In this document: positions 18,938 through 26,839 of the stretch, piece by piece
Position numbering within the stretch: the stretch's first letter is position 1
Layout: each line of letters starts with the position of its first letter
Assembly (NCBI GenBank): GCA_964596165.1
Contig: CAZQTW010000007.1
Coordinates: 62,001-126,000, forward strand
Length of the DNA stretch: 64,000 bases
Source of the DNA: CAYUQT01 sp964596165
GTDB lineage: Bacteria > Planctomycetota > Phycisphaerae > UBA1845 > JAFGLZ01
Direction: 5' to 3'
Notes under the pieces: model-generated
Database searches by the model: none
What the model was told of the DNA's origin: nothing
The model's input: only the letters and a program-made list of their open reading frames with translations
Position numbers and translations under genes: made by a program

Positions 18938-21900
18938 ATGCCCACAGATACGACTTCCAGGCCGGAAGATCCGCGTCATGATCCCTCGCATCCGCACCAC
19001 GGCTTCACCAACGCCGTCGTTCGCATTTTCCTTCACTCCAATCTGTCCATCGTGCTGATCATCCTGGCGGCGGCGGTGGGGATCACCTCGCTGATGGTCA
19101 CGCCTCGCGAGGAGGATCCGCAGATCATCGTGCCGCTGGCCGACGTGTTCGTCGGTTTTCCGGGGCACTCGGCCGAGGAAGTCGAGCGGCTCGTGGCCAC
19201 GCCTTTGGAAAAGCTGCTCTACCAAATCGACGGCGTGGAGTACGTCTATTCGATGTCGCGTGAGGACCAGGCGATCATCACGGTGCGGTACTACGTCGGT
19301 GAGGATCGCGAGCGAAGCCTCGTCAAACTCTATAAGCGGATCGACGAGCACATCGACATCGTACCGCCGGGCGTGACGGGGTGGGTCGTCAAGCCGGTCG
19401 AAATCGACGACGTGCCGATCGTCACGCTGACCCTGAAGAGCAGGACCTCCGACTCGTACACGCTGCGCCGGGTGGCCGAGGAGATGGTCGAACGCCTGGC
19501 GGCGGTCAAGGACACCTCACGGGCGTACGTCGTCGGCGGGCAGCCGCGAACGGCGTATGTCCGGCTGGACGCGGATCGAATGGCCGCGCACAACGTGTCC
19601 CCTTTCGAGATTCAGAAGGCGATTCAGGGCGCCGACGTCACGCGAACGGCGGGGGAGTTCGCCAAAGACGATGCGGTGTACCGCGTCGAGGTCGGGCGGG
19701 CGTTTTCCCGCGTGACGGAACTGAGGGACCTGGTAGTCGGCGTGTTCGGCGGACGGCCGGTCTTCCTCAAGGACGTGGCGAACGTGGCGGACGGGCCGGC
19801 GGAGCCGACGGACTACGTGCGGCACGGATGGGGTCCGGCCCGCGGGTTTGAACACCATGAGCATTTCACGGGGACGCTGATCGGAGCGCCGGCGGGGTCC
19901 TCCGAGCAGGACGGCGCGGCGGGTGGGCAGCCGAGGCTCGGTGAAGGAGGTCCCCCCGGCGCGACTCCGGCGGTGACGATCGCACTGGCTAAGAAGAAGG
20001 GAACCAACGCCGTGTGGGTCGCCGAGGACATCCTCAAGGCGGCTGAGGAACTGAAACGCGACATCGTGCCCGACGACGTCGAGGTGGTCATCACTCGCAA
20101 CTACGGCCTGACGTCGAACGAGAAGGTCAATGAGCTGGTCGAGGCGCTGGCCGTGGCGATCTTCATCGTGATCGCCCTGCTGACCATCGGGCTGGGCTGG
20201 CGGGAATCGCTGATCGTAGCCGTCGCCGTACCCGTGGTGTTCGGACTCACGTTGACGGTCAACCTTCTGTGCGGCTACACGATCAACCGCGTGACGCTTT
20301 TCGCGATGATCCTGTCGCTGGGGTTGCTCGTGGACGATCCGATCGTCGACGTGGAGAACATCGCTCGGCATTTCTCGTTGCGGCGACGTGCGACGCGGGA
20401 GATCGTCCTGGAAGCGGTCGCGGAAATCCGCCCGCCGCTGATCACGGCGACGCTGGCGGTTATCGTCTCGTTCCTGCCGATGTTCTTCATCACGGGGATG
20501 ATGGGACCGTACATGCGGCCGATGGCGCTGAACGTTCCCGTAACGATGCTGATGTCGATGGTGGTCGCGTTTACGATCACGCCGTGGCTGGCCTACCACG
20601 TTCTCCACAAGCACTACGGACGCTCCGACACGGAGCCGTCACTCGTGAAGAGCCCGGCGACCCCGTCGGGCGGCGAGGCGGACGACATGGAGGCCGTCAA
20701 GCGGACCTTCCTGTATCGCATGTTCTACCCGCTCATGGCCCCGCTGTTGCATTCGCGCAAGGTCGCGTGGGGGTTCCTGGGTGTGATGGGGGCATTGATG
20801 CTCGGCGCGGCGGCACTGGCGGCCACACGACACGTCCAGCTCAAGATGCTTCCCTTCGACAACAAGAACGAACTCCTGCTGGTGCTCGACTTCGACGAGG
20901 GCACGACGCTCGAGCGATCCGACGCGGCGGTTCGCCAGTTTGAGGAATATCTGGCGGGCGTGCCCGAGGTCACCGACTACACATCGTATGTCGGTGTGGG
21001 CTCGCCGATGGATTTCAACGGATTGGTTCGGCACTACTACCTCCGACGAGGGGACAATGTGGCCGATATTCGCGTCAACTTGGTGGGCAAAAAGGCCCGC
21101 CGGCAGCAGAGCCACGCGATCGGGCTGCGGGTTCGCGACGACCTGACGGCAATCGCGGCGAAACACCAGGCCCGACTGAAGATCGTCGAGACGCCGCCGG
21201 GACCGCCGGTCATCGCCACATTGGTGGGCGAGGTCTATGGCCGGCCCGATCAGCGGTATGGCGACTTGATCGCCGCCGCCCGGACCGTGGCCGCCCGGAT
21301 GCGGGTCGAGCCGGGCGTGGTGGACGTTGACGACACGGTCGAGGCGGACAGCCGCAAGCTCGTGTTTGTCACCGACAAGGAGAAGGCCGCGCTTGCCGGC
21401 GTGTCGGTGAGTGAGATCGCCGACACAATCCGGATTGCCCTGGCCGGCGCGGTGGTCGACACGATTCGCGAACCGTCGGAACGAAATCCGCTAAAGATCG
21501 AACTGCGTCTGCCTCGGGCCGTCCGATCCGGCACGGCCGATCTGGGGCGGCTGCATGTCAAAGGTCAAGGCGGAGAGATGGTTTCTCTGGCCGAGCTGGG
21601 TCGATGGGAGAACGCTTCGGTCGACAAGACGATCTATCACAAGAACCTTGAGCGGGTAGTGTACGTTTTCGCCGAGACGGCGGGGGTTCCGCCGGCGGCG
21701 GCCGTCGTGGACATCCAGGCGGATCGTGTCGCGTGGGCATCAGCGGTCATGCGGTCAGGTTCGCCTTCATCCCAGCCTGCCGGTAGCAAGAACGCCCCCG
21801 AATCCTCCCTCGGCAACGGGGGACACAGCAGGGTCGGCAGCGGTTGGGTCAGCGAGGCCCAGCCGCGCCCGCTCGAGGGGCGAACGTTCCTGAACAACGG

Positions 21901-22513
21901 AAGTGGGGTCGCGTGGGCAGTACCGGAGGGGATTCGCGTTCGTTTCTCCGGCGAGGGCGAATGGCAGATCACGCTGGACGTCTTCCGCGACCTAGGCCTG
22001 GCCTTTGCCGCCGCGCTGGTGGCCATCTACATCCTGCTGGTCGGGCAGACCGGTTCGTTCGTGATCCCGGTCGTGGTCATGCTGGCGATTCCGTTGACGG
22101 TTGTCGGCATCATGCCGGGATTCTGGCTGCTGAACCTGATCGCCGGCGGGCAGGTAGGGCAATACTCCGACCCGATCTACTTCACGGCCACCGGGATGAT
22201 CGGAATGATTGCCCTGGCGGGCATCGTGACGCGGGATTCGATCATCCTCGTGGATTTCATCCACTTGTCGTTGGCGCGGGGGCGATCGCTGTTCGACGCG
22301 ATCATGGAGAGCCGCGTCGTTCGGCTTCGCCCGATTCTGCTTACGGCGGCGACGGCGATGCTGTCGGCCGTACCGATCACCATCGACCCGATCTTTTCGG
22401 GGCTGGCGTGGTCGCTGATCTTTGGCCTGATCGCCTCGACCGTGTTCACGCTGTTTGTGATACCTGTGACCTACTGGTTGCTATACGCGAACAGGCCCGG
22501 TCACAGCCTGTAG
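18938..22513 (+). CDS. RND-family efflux pump, inner-membrane transporter
   Basis: A 1191-residue protein, about 150 longer than typical AcrB/HAE1 proteins. It has an N-terminal helix (LSIVLIILAAAVGITSL), two large periplasmic loops and two sets of six helices. PREEDPQI follows the first helix, and LLVDDPIVDVENI in helix 4 holds acidic residues for proton relay. It would pump hydrophobic compounds or metals using proton flow, with the adaptor just upstream. Two stretches interrupt the family pattern: residues about 298-345 (Gly/Pro rich) and about 935-990. The second is bounded by a 12-bp direct repeat and looks like an in-frame insertion. Activity is not excluded because both lie in the periplasmic loops. 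Confidence 0.88.
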   Translation: MPTDTTSRPEDPRHDPSHPHHGFTNAVVRIFLHSNLSIVLIILAAAVGITSLMVTPREEDPQIIVPLADVFVGFPGHSAEEVERLVATPLEKLLYQIDGVEYVYSMSREDQAIITVRYYVGEDRERSLVKLYKRIDEHIDIVPPGVTGWVVKPVEIDDVPIVTLTLKSRTSDSYTLRRVAEEMVERLAAVKDTSRAYVVGGQPRTAYVRLDADRMAAHNVSPFEIQKAIQGADVTRTAGEFAKDDAVYRVEVGRAFSRVTELRDLVVGVFGGRPVFLKDVANVADGPAEPTDYVRHGWGPARGFEHHEHFTGTLIGAPAGSSEQDGAAGGQPRLGEGGPPGATPAVTIALAKKKGTNAVWVAEDILKAAEELKRDIVPDDVEVVITRNYGLTSNEKVNELVEALAVAIFIVIALLTIGLGWRESLIVAVAVPVVFGLTLTVNLLCGYTINRVTLFAMILSLGLLVDDPIVDVENIARHFSLRRRATREIVLEAVAEIRPPLITATLAVIVSFLPMFFITGMMGPYMRPMALNVPVTMLMSMVVAFTITPWLAYHVLHKHYGRSDTEPSLVKSPATPSGGEADDMEAVKRTFLYRMFYPLMAPLLHSRKVAWGFLGVMGALMLGAAALAATRHVQLKMLPFDNKNELLLVLDFDEGTTLERSDAAVRQFEEYLAGVPEVTDYTSYVGVGSPMDFNGLVRHYYLRRGDNVADIRVNLVGKKARRQQSHAIGLRVRDDLTAIAAKHQARLKIVETPPGPPVIATLVGEVYGRPDQRYGDLIAAARTVAARMRVEPGVVDVDDTVEADSRKLVFVTDKEKAALAGVSVSEIADTIRIALAGAVVDTIREPSERNPLKIELRLPRAVRSGTADLGRLHVKGQGGEMVSLAELGRWENASVDKTIYHKNLERVVYVFAETAGVPPAAAVVDIQADRVAWASAVMRSGSPSSQPAGSKNAPESSLGNGGHSRVGSGWVSEAQPRPLEGRTFLNNGSGVAWAVPEGIRVRFSGEGEWQITLDVFRDLGLAFAAALVAIYILLVGQTGSFVIPVVVMLAIPLTVVGIMPGFWLLNLIAGGQVGQYSDPIYFTATGMIGMIALAGIVTRDSIILVDFIHLSLARGRSLFDAIMESRVVRLRPILLTAATAMLSAVPITIDPIFSGLAWSLIFGLIASTVFTLFVIPVTYWLLYANRPGHSL
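21728..21919. repeat. In-frame insertion bounded by 12-bp direct repeats inside the RND gene
   Basis: GTCGCGTGGGCA occurs at 21728-21739 and again at 21908-21919, a period of exactly 180 bases (60 codons). Removing one period joins ADRVAWA to VPEGIRVRFSGEGEW, the smooth family sequence. The segment between is Ser/Gly/Pro rich, unlike transporter sequence. Confidence 0.6.
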
Positions 22514-22841
22514 CCGTTGCACCCTTTGGCGTTTCCTGCCCGGGGCGGTGTCCGACCGGAGACAGGGCGATGGGGGTCCCTGGCGTGCTGGGAGGCGGCG
22601 CGCACCAAACGACTTCAGGCTAATCGTCCACCCGGCGCAAGCCGATAGATGCGCTGCGATTTCGCACGTGGAGACCGTCTGGAGCAACGACCGGGACGAG
22701 AGATGGATTCCTGTTAAGTATAGACTAGGTCTAGGGTTGTGTCTCCCGGCTCGCGGGCGCCTCGCACACTGTCTTCCGACTGTCTGTCGTCGAGGTGTCA
22801 CGCGGCGGTTCCATTGGTCGAGAAGAGAGCAGGCTGAGTCC
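22514..22841. other. Gap of 328 bases between the RND pump and MarC-like genes
   Basis: No convincing gene. A small dyad TAGAC-TAG-GTCTA lies at 22721-22733, overlapping a weak TATAGA. It could be part of a promoter or operator for the MarC-like gene. Confidence 0.35.
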
Positions 22842-23450
22842 GTGGTCGACAACTGGTTCTCCGACTTTGTCACGCTATGGGCGGTGATCGATCCGATCGG
22901 GACCATCCCCGTCTTCCTGGCGATCACAGCCGCGATGATACATCGCGACGCACGACGCATGGCCAGAGAGGCCGTGTTGGTCGCCGGCGGCGTCCTGATC
23001 GGGTTCGTTATGCTGGGGCAGCTCCTGCTTCAGGCGATGCACATCAGCATCGGGTCCTTTCAGGTTGCGGGCGGATTGGTTCTGTTCCTTCTCGCCATGA
23101 TGATGATCTTTGGTCACGTTCGAACGAACCAGTCCGACCAGGAAGAGGGTCACAACCCCGCCATCTTCCCACTGGCCATGCCGCTCATCGCGGGGCCGGG
23201 CGCGATCCTGGCCGCCGTTGTCCTGACGGATAACGATCGGTACGCGATTCCTCACCAAGTCAGGACGGTGTTCGTCATTCTAGGCGTCTTGTTCATTCAG
23301 TGGGTGTTGCTCCGTTTCGCCACCTCGGTTCAGCGCCGGCTCGGAAGAGGCGTGATGAACATCCTCAGCCGGGTCACGGGACTCCTCCTGGCCGCCCTTT
23401 CGGTTGAGACGATCGTGGGCGGCGTCCGGTTGTTGCTGCACACAGGCTAA
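22842..23450 (+). CDS. MarC-family integral membrane protein
   Basis: A 202-residue protein from a GTG start. A longer open frame upstream has no family-like sequence, and MarC proteins are normally 200-220 residues. There are six predicted helices. The family signatures are LWAVIDPIGTIPVFLAIT in helix 1, GSFQVAGGLVLFLLAMMM in helix 3 and PLAMPLIAGPGAI near the middle. The biochemical role of MarC proteins is not established; the name comes from the E. coli mar locus, but resistance is not shown. Confidence 0.85.
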   Translation: MVDNWFSDFVTLWAVIDPIGTIPVFLAITAAMIHRDARRMAREAVLVAGGVLIGFVMLGQLLLQAMHISIGSFQVAGGLVLFLLAMMMIFGHVRTNQSDQEEGHNPAIFPLAMPLIAGPGAILAAVVLTDNDRYAIPHQVRTVFVILGVLFIQWVLLRFATSVQRRLGRGVMNILSRVTGLLLAALSVETIVGGVRLLLHTG

Positions 23451-23484
23451 CGGAACGGGTGGCGGCAAACGAGGGTGACTCAGA

Positions 23485-24456
23485 CTATCCCGCCTTCTTC
23501 AACGGCCGCACCCCCATTTCGTAATCCAGCGTATACGAAAAGTTGGGGTTGTCGTATGTCCGTTTCAACGTCGGCGAATAGGTCTGTACGTGGATCTTAT
23601 TCTCCTCGGGGACGAACCGGAGCGTTACGAGCCAGCCGTCGCCGCCGTTGGGCAGACCCTGATAGTCGGCCAGGATCTCGAGCACCGGCCGCCCGGCGTC
23701 ATTCGTGCTGGTCTGATGCCGGACACCCACGACGTGACCGCTGACGACCATGAAGATGTTCTCATGCTTGCGAATGAGCCGGTTCCAGAGTTCGTCGCCG
23801 ACGTGCCCGTCGAAGCCCTTGGGGCTGCCCTCGCTGGGCCGGCCTTCGGGGCGAAGGTAGTAGTGCGTCGCGACGATGACCTGGCGGTCCTTATGCGCGT
23901 TGATCACGCCGCTGGCCCAGGCGATGATCGCGTCGGACGGCGCGAACTCCAGGCTCACGACCATGAACTTCTTTCCGCCTCCCTCGAAGAAGCAGTAATT
24001 GTTGGCGTTGGATTGCCCCATATGTCCGCCGTACCACCGGTACTTCTTGAATCGTGAGGGCGGAAAGTACTTGTCGAAGAGCGTGGCCGGTCGCTTCTCC
24101 TTGCTGCCCCGGTCATAGTCGTGGTTGCCCAACGTGACGCTGTAGGGCACCACGCCGTCCAGAACTTTGTGGGCCCGGTCGGCGACCTGCCATTCGTTTT
24201 CGGCGCCGGGGGTATCGGTAATGTCGCCCAGGTGGATGACGAACCTGATGTTGTCCTCTTTCGCTCGCGACGCGATCCACTGTGTCTGTGCCATGTAGGT
24301 CTCGGGGAACTGTTCGGAGTAGTACTGCGTGTCGGGCAGAAGCACGACGGTGAAGCTCTCCGAGCCCTTCTTCAGAGGCGTGCAGCCGCTGACGACGGCG
24401 ACGAGCAAAGGGCAAACGAACAGCCACGGAACGTGACGACGGGCCGATGTCCGCAT
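23485..24456 (-). CDS. Calcineurin-like metallophosphoesterase, lipoprotein
   Basis: A 323-residue protein from the ATG at 24456, which has AAGGAG a few bases upstream. The signal peptide ends in VVSGC, so it is predicted to be lipid anchored. Metal-binding motifs are in order: LLPDTQYY, HLGDITD, LGNHDYD, ATHYYL and VSGHVVGVRH. These fit the dinuclear metal centre of purple-acid-phosphatase-like and UDP-sugar-hydrolase-like enzymes. The substrate is unknown. It may hydrolyse phosphoesters or phosphodiesters at the cell surface. It converges with the MarC-like gene. Confidence 0.85.
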   Translation of the reverse strand: MRTSARRHVPWLFVCPLLVAVVSGCTPLKKGSESFTVVLLPDTQYYSEQFPETYMAQTQWIASRAKEDNIRFVIHLGDITDTPGAENEWQVADRAHKVLDGVVPYSVTLGNHDYDRGSKEKRPATLFDKYFPPSRFKKYRWYGGHMGQSNANNYCFFEGGGKKFMVVSLEFAPSDAIIAWASGVINAHKDRQVIVATHYYLRPEGRPSEGSPKGFDGHVGDELWNRLIRKHENIFMVVSGHVVGVRHQTSTNDAGRPVLEILADYQGLPNGGDGWLVTLRFVPEENKIHVQTYSPTLKRTYDNPNFSYTLDYEMGVRPLKKAG

Positions 24457-24746
24457 GGGTTTCTCCTTCCTCGGAAGACCGACCTCGGCTCGCAAAGGGA
24501 GTTGGACTGCACTCCGCCGATCCGAGAGATCGCCGGATGCGATAGTCACATGCTATTCGGTACGGGTGCGGTCCGCCAGGGTCAGCGAACCCGGCTTCCT
24601 TGACACCCTGACTCGATTCATCATCCTTGGATGGCACAATTTCGAGCCGCACATACGTATCCAGTACGCGGCCGCTGCAAATCATGACTTCGCGGGTGCT
24701 CTCTGCTAGATTAACAGGAGGGATTTCGCATCTCGGAGGGCATGTC

Positions 24747-25868
24747 GTGAGTGGAAAAACGGGCCGGTTCGTCATTGTCATTTCCGTTTTGTTGCTGGTG
24801 GACGCGGAGGCGCCGGCGGTCGTGCTCGTGGCCGACCATTTCCCCGGCTATGCCCAGGAGCCCAACTGGAACCTCTCGTGGATTCGCGGCGTGGGCAGCG
24901 TCACGTACAGCCCGAGCAACGGCGGTTTCGCCCACCTGAGTCTCAACGGGCCTGGTGTCGGCGGGACATATCACAATGCCGAGCTGATCAACTTCAACAT
25001 GACCTATCGCACACCGCCCTATTGCGACCTGGAGATCCGCCTCCGCAACAGCAACAACAACGGTTTCGACTCGCCCGGCGGCCCGAACAACCCCGACCCG
25101 AACTACGGGATCGGGTCGCGCGGCTGGGGGTTCTGGAACTCGTCGATGGATCCGCTCAACAAGCCGATGAACACGATCTGGTTCGCCAGCATCTCCCCAC
25201 AGTCGGAAGACATGCTGCAAGGCACGCGATTGTGGGTCGTCAAGCAGAACGTGCCTATCGCCTTCCAGGACCTCAACACCGACCTGACCCAATGGCACAC
25301 CTATCGGTTGAAATGGCGGTCGAATCTGCTGGCCGCGTACATCGACGACATGAGCACGCCCATCTGGCAGACCATGGATTCAGGGCAGATTCCGAATATC
25401 GGGTTGAACTTCACGGTGTGGATCGACAACTACGTGCTGACCGGCACGTTCCCCAGCTTCACGATCGGCTACCTGCCTGTGCCCGCGATCCAACAGTACA
25501 TCGACGTGGACTACGTCCGGATCTACACGGCCGAGTACACGCTGACGCTCAACGTCATCAACGGGACGTTCGGAGTGGTCGATGTCGAGCCGAACTACCC
25601 GACCTATGCCGAGGGTTCCACCGTGACGCTGACGGCCATACCCAACGAGGGGAGAAGCCTTCGCGAGTGGACGCTCTTCGATCCGAACTACCCGGGCGAT
25701 GCCAATCTCGCCGCTGTTGACGCGAACAATCCGATTGCCGTCACGATGAACGCCAATCGTGAGGTCACGGCGGCATTCAAGTGTGGCAGCGGCGCGGCCG
25801 ACATGTTTCCGCTGGGCGCAGCCGCGATGCTGACGCTGGCGGCGATTCGGAGGCGTCGGGCAAGGTAG
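24747..25868 (+). CDS. Secreted lectin-like protein with InlB-type repeat and C-terminal anchor-like tail
   Basis: A 373-residue protein from the GTG at 24747, with GGAGGG 6 bases upstream. A signal peptide is followed by a jelly-roll domain resembling GH16 or LamG proteins (about 25-265; WHTYRLKWRSNLLAAYIDD is typical). No EXDXXE catalytic motif is seen, so binding is likelier than hydrolysis. A divergent InlB B-repeat-like segment follows (about 267-345; YTLTLNVINGTFGVVDVEPN, MNANREVTAAF). The end is KCGSGAADMFPLGAAAML then a short helix and RRRRAR. This resembles MYXO-CTERM-style sorting tails: a Cys-Gly motif, a hydrophobic helix and a basic end. Confidence 0.65.
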   Translation: MSGKTGRFVIVISVLLLVDAEAPAVVLVADHFPGYAQEPNWNLSWIRGVGSVTYSPSNGGFAHLSLNGPGVGGTYHNAELINFNMTYRTPPYCDLEIRLRNSNNNGFDSPGGPNNPDPNYGIGSRGWGFWNSSMDPLNKPMNTIWFASISPQSEDMLQGTRLWVVKQNVPIAFQDLNTDLTQWHTYRLKWRSNLLAAYIDDMSTPIWQTMDSGQIPNIGLNFTVWIDNYVLTGTFPSFTIGYLPVPAIQQYIDVDYVRIYTAEYTLTLNVINGTFGVVDVEPNYPTYAEGSTVTLTAIPNEGRSLREWTLFDPNYPGDANLAAVDANNPIAVTMNANREVTAAFKCGSGAADMFPLGAAAMLTLAAIRRRRAR

Positions 25869-26152
25869 CGGCCGGCGCGCCGCACACTGGCGGACGAGCC
25901 GCCAGTGGCACCCGTGCGCATGGGCTGGGTAGCGGCAGGGGCCGTCGCAGGCCGTAGACACTTTTCGGCCGGCGAGTCGCCGGCCGCTACCGAGTAACGG
26001 GGTGCGTCCGCGGCGTGCAATGCACGCCTTGACACACCCAACACACTGGCGGGCAAGCCGCCAGTGCCACCCGACGCAAACCTGCATGCCCACGTAAGCG
26101 TGCGACATGCCATCCGCCGCTACGGATCTATGTTGGGGGTGCGTCCGCGGCG
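25869..26152. repeat. Cluster of palindromic repeats
   Basis: Two near-identical hairpins with the 9-bp stem CACTGGCGG / CCGCCAGTG lie at 25885-25907 and 26044-26066. A 10-bp hairpin (CGGCCGGCGA / TCGCCGGCCG) lies at 25966-25986, and GGCGTGCA / TGCACGCC forms another at 26012-26028. The 16-base string GGGTGCGTCCGCGGCG occurs at 26000-26015 and 26137-26152. The second copy lies inside the end of the Dph6-like gene. This looks like a REP-type dispersed element cluster. Confidence 0.7.
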
Positions 26153-26820
26153 CAGAGGTCGAGGTGCCAGAAGCCGTTCCGCTCCGTGGCCTGGCCCGCT
26201 ACGAAGGCCACGGGATGGCGGAAGATCGGCCCGTCGTAGACGAACGTATGGAACTCTCCGTTTTCACCGCAGGGGTCGGCCGTCGGAGGCAGCTCGTTCA
26301 GAAGTGCCGCGTCAAACAGGCGGCCGCAGAAGGACGGGTCGATCTGCTTGGGGTCGACGCTGGTCAGGATCGCTCGAAACCCCTGGGCGATGAACTCCTC
26401 GGCCAGCCTGTGTGTATCCTGTCCCCACAGCGGATACAGCCCGCTAATGCCGATCCGGGCGAGGTTCCGGTCGCGGTACTCGCGTATGTCGTTGAGGAAC
26501 AGGTCGCCGAAGACGACGCGACGAACGCCTCGCTCCTTGTGGCGGCCCAGCAGATTGCCCATTCGCTCCTCATAGACGGCGTTGTGGGCCTGGGCGGGGA
26601 TGCGTACGACCTCCAGCGGCAGGCCGGTGGCCGCCGCCTGCTGCTCGAGCAAGGCGAGCGGGACGTTGTGCATGCCGATCCGCTCACCGTCTTCGACGAC
26701 GGTCGTCAACAGGGTGTCCACGCGGAAGACCGGGTCCTGGCGGATCGCGTGCAGCGCCATCGCACTATCCTTGCCGCTGCTCCAGGAGAGCAGAACCGAT
26801 TCCGTAAGGAAAGCAGACAC
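26128..26820 (-). CDS. Dph6-like ATP pyrophosphatase (DUF71)
   Basis: A 230-residue protein with the PP-loop SSGKDS (14-19) of adenine nucleotide alpha-hydrolases, and the family C-terminal signatures DPKQIDPSFCGR and CGENGEFHTFVYDGP. Archaeal and eukaryotic relatives amidate diphthine with ammonia. Bacterial copies are of unknown substrate, since bacteria lack diphthamide, and may amidate or thiolate a small molecule. The last residues (AADAPPT) are encoded by the repeat cluster described above, so the native C-terminus may have been replaced. Confidence 0.85.
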   Translation of the reverse strand: MSAFLTESVLLSWSSGKDSAMALHAIRQDPVFRVDTLLTTVVEDGERIGMHNVPLALLEQQAAATGLPLEVVRIPAQAHNAVYEERMGNLLGRHKERGVRRVVFGDLFLNDIREYRDRNLARIGISGLYPLWGQDTHRLAEEFIAQGFRAILTSVDPKQIDPSFCGRLFDAALLNELPPTADPCGENGEFHTFVYDGPIFRHPVAFVAGQATERNGFWHLDLCAADAPPT

Positions 26821-26839
26821 GGTCTTCCTGCCCGTTCAG

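Noticed and set aside
22548..22841. 98-codon N-terminal extension of the MarC-like protein
   Set aside because: No hydrophobic or family-like sequence; MarC proteins start near the GTG at 22842.
25869..26152. CRISPR array
   Set aside because: The repeats are hairpins with irregular spacing, only two copies of each, and no cas genes.
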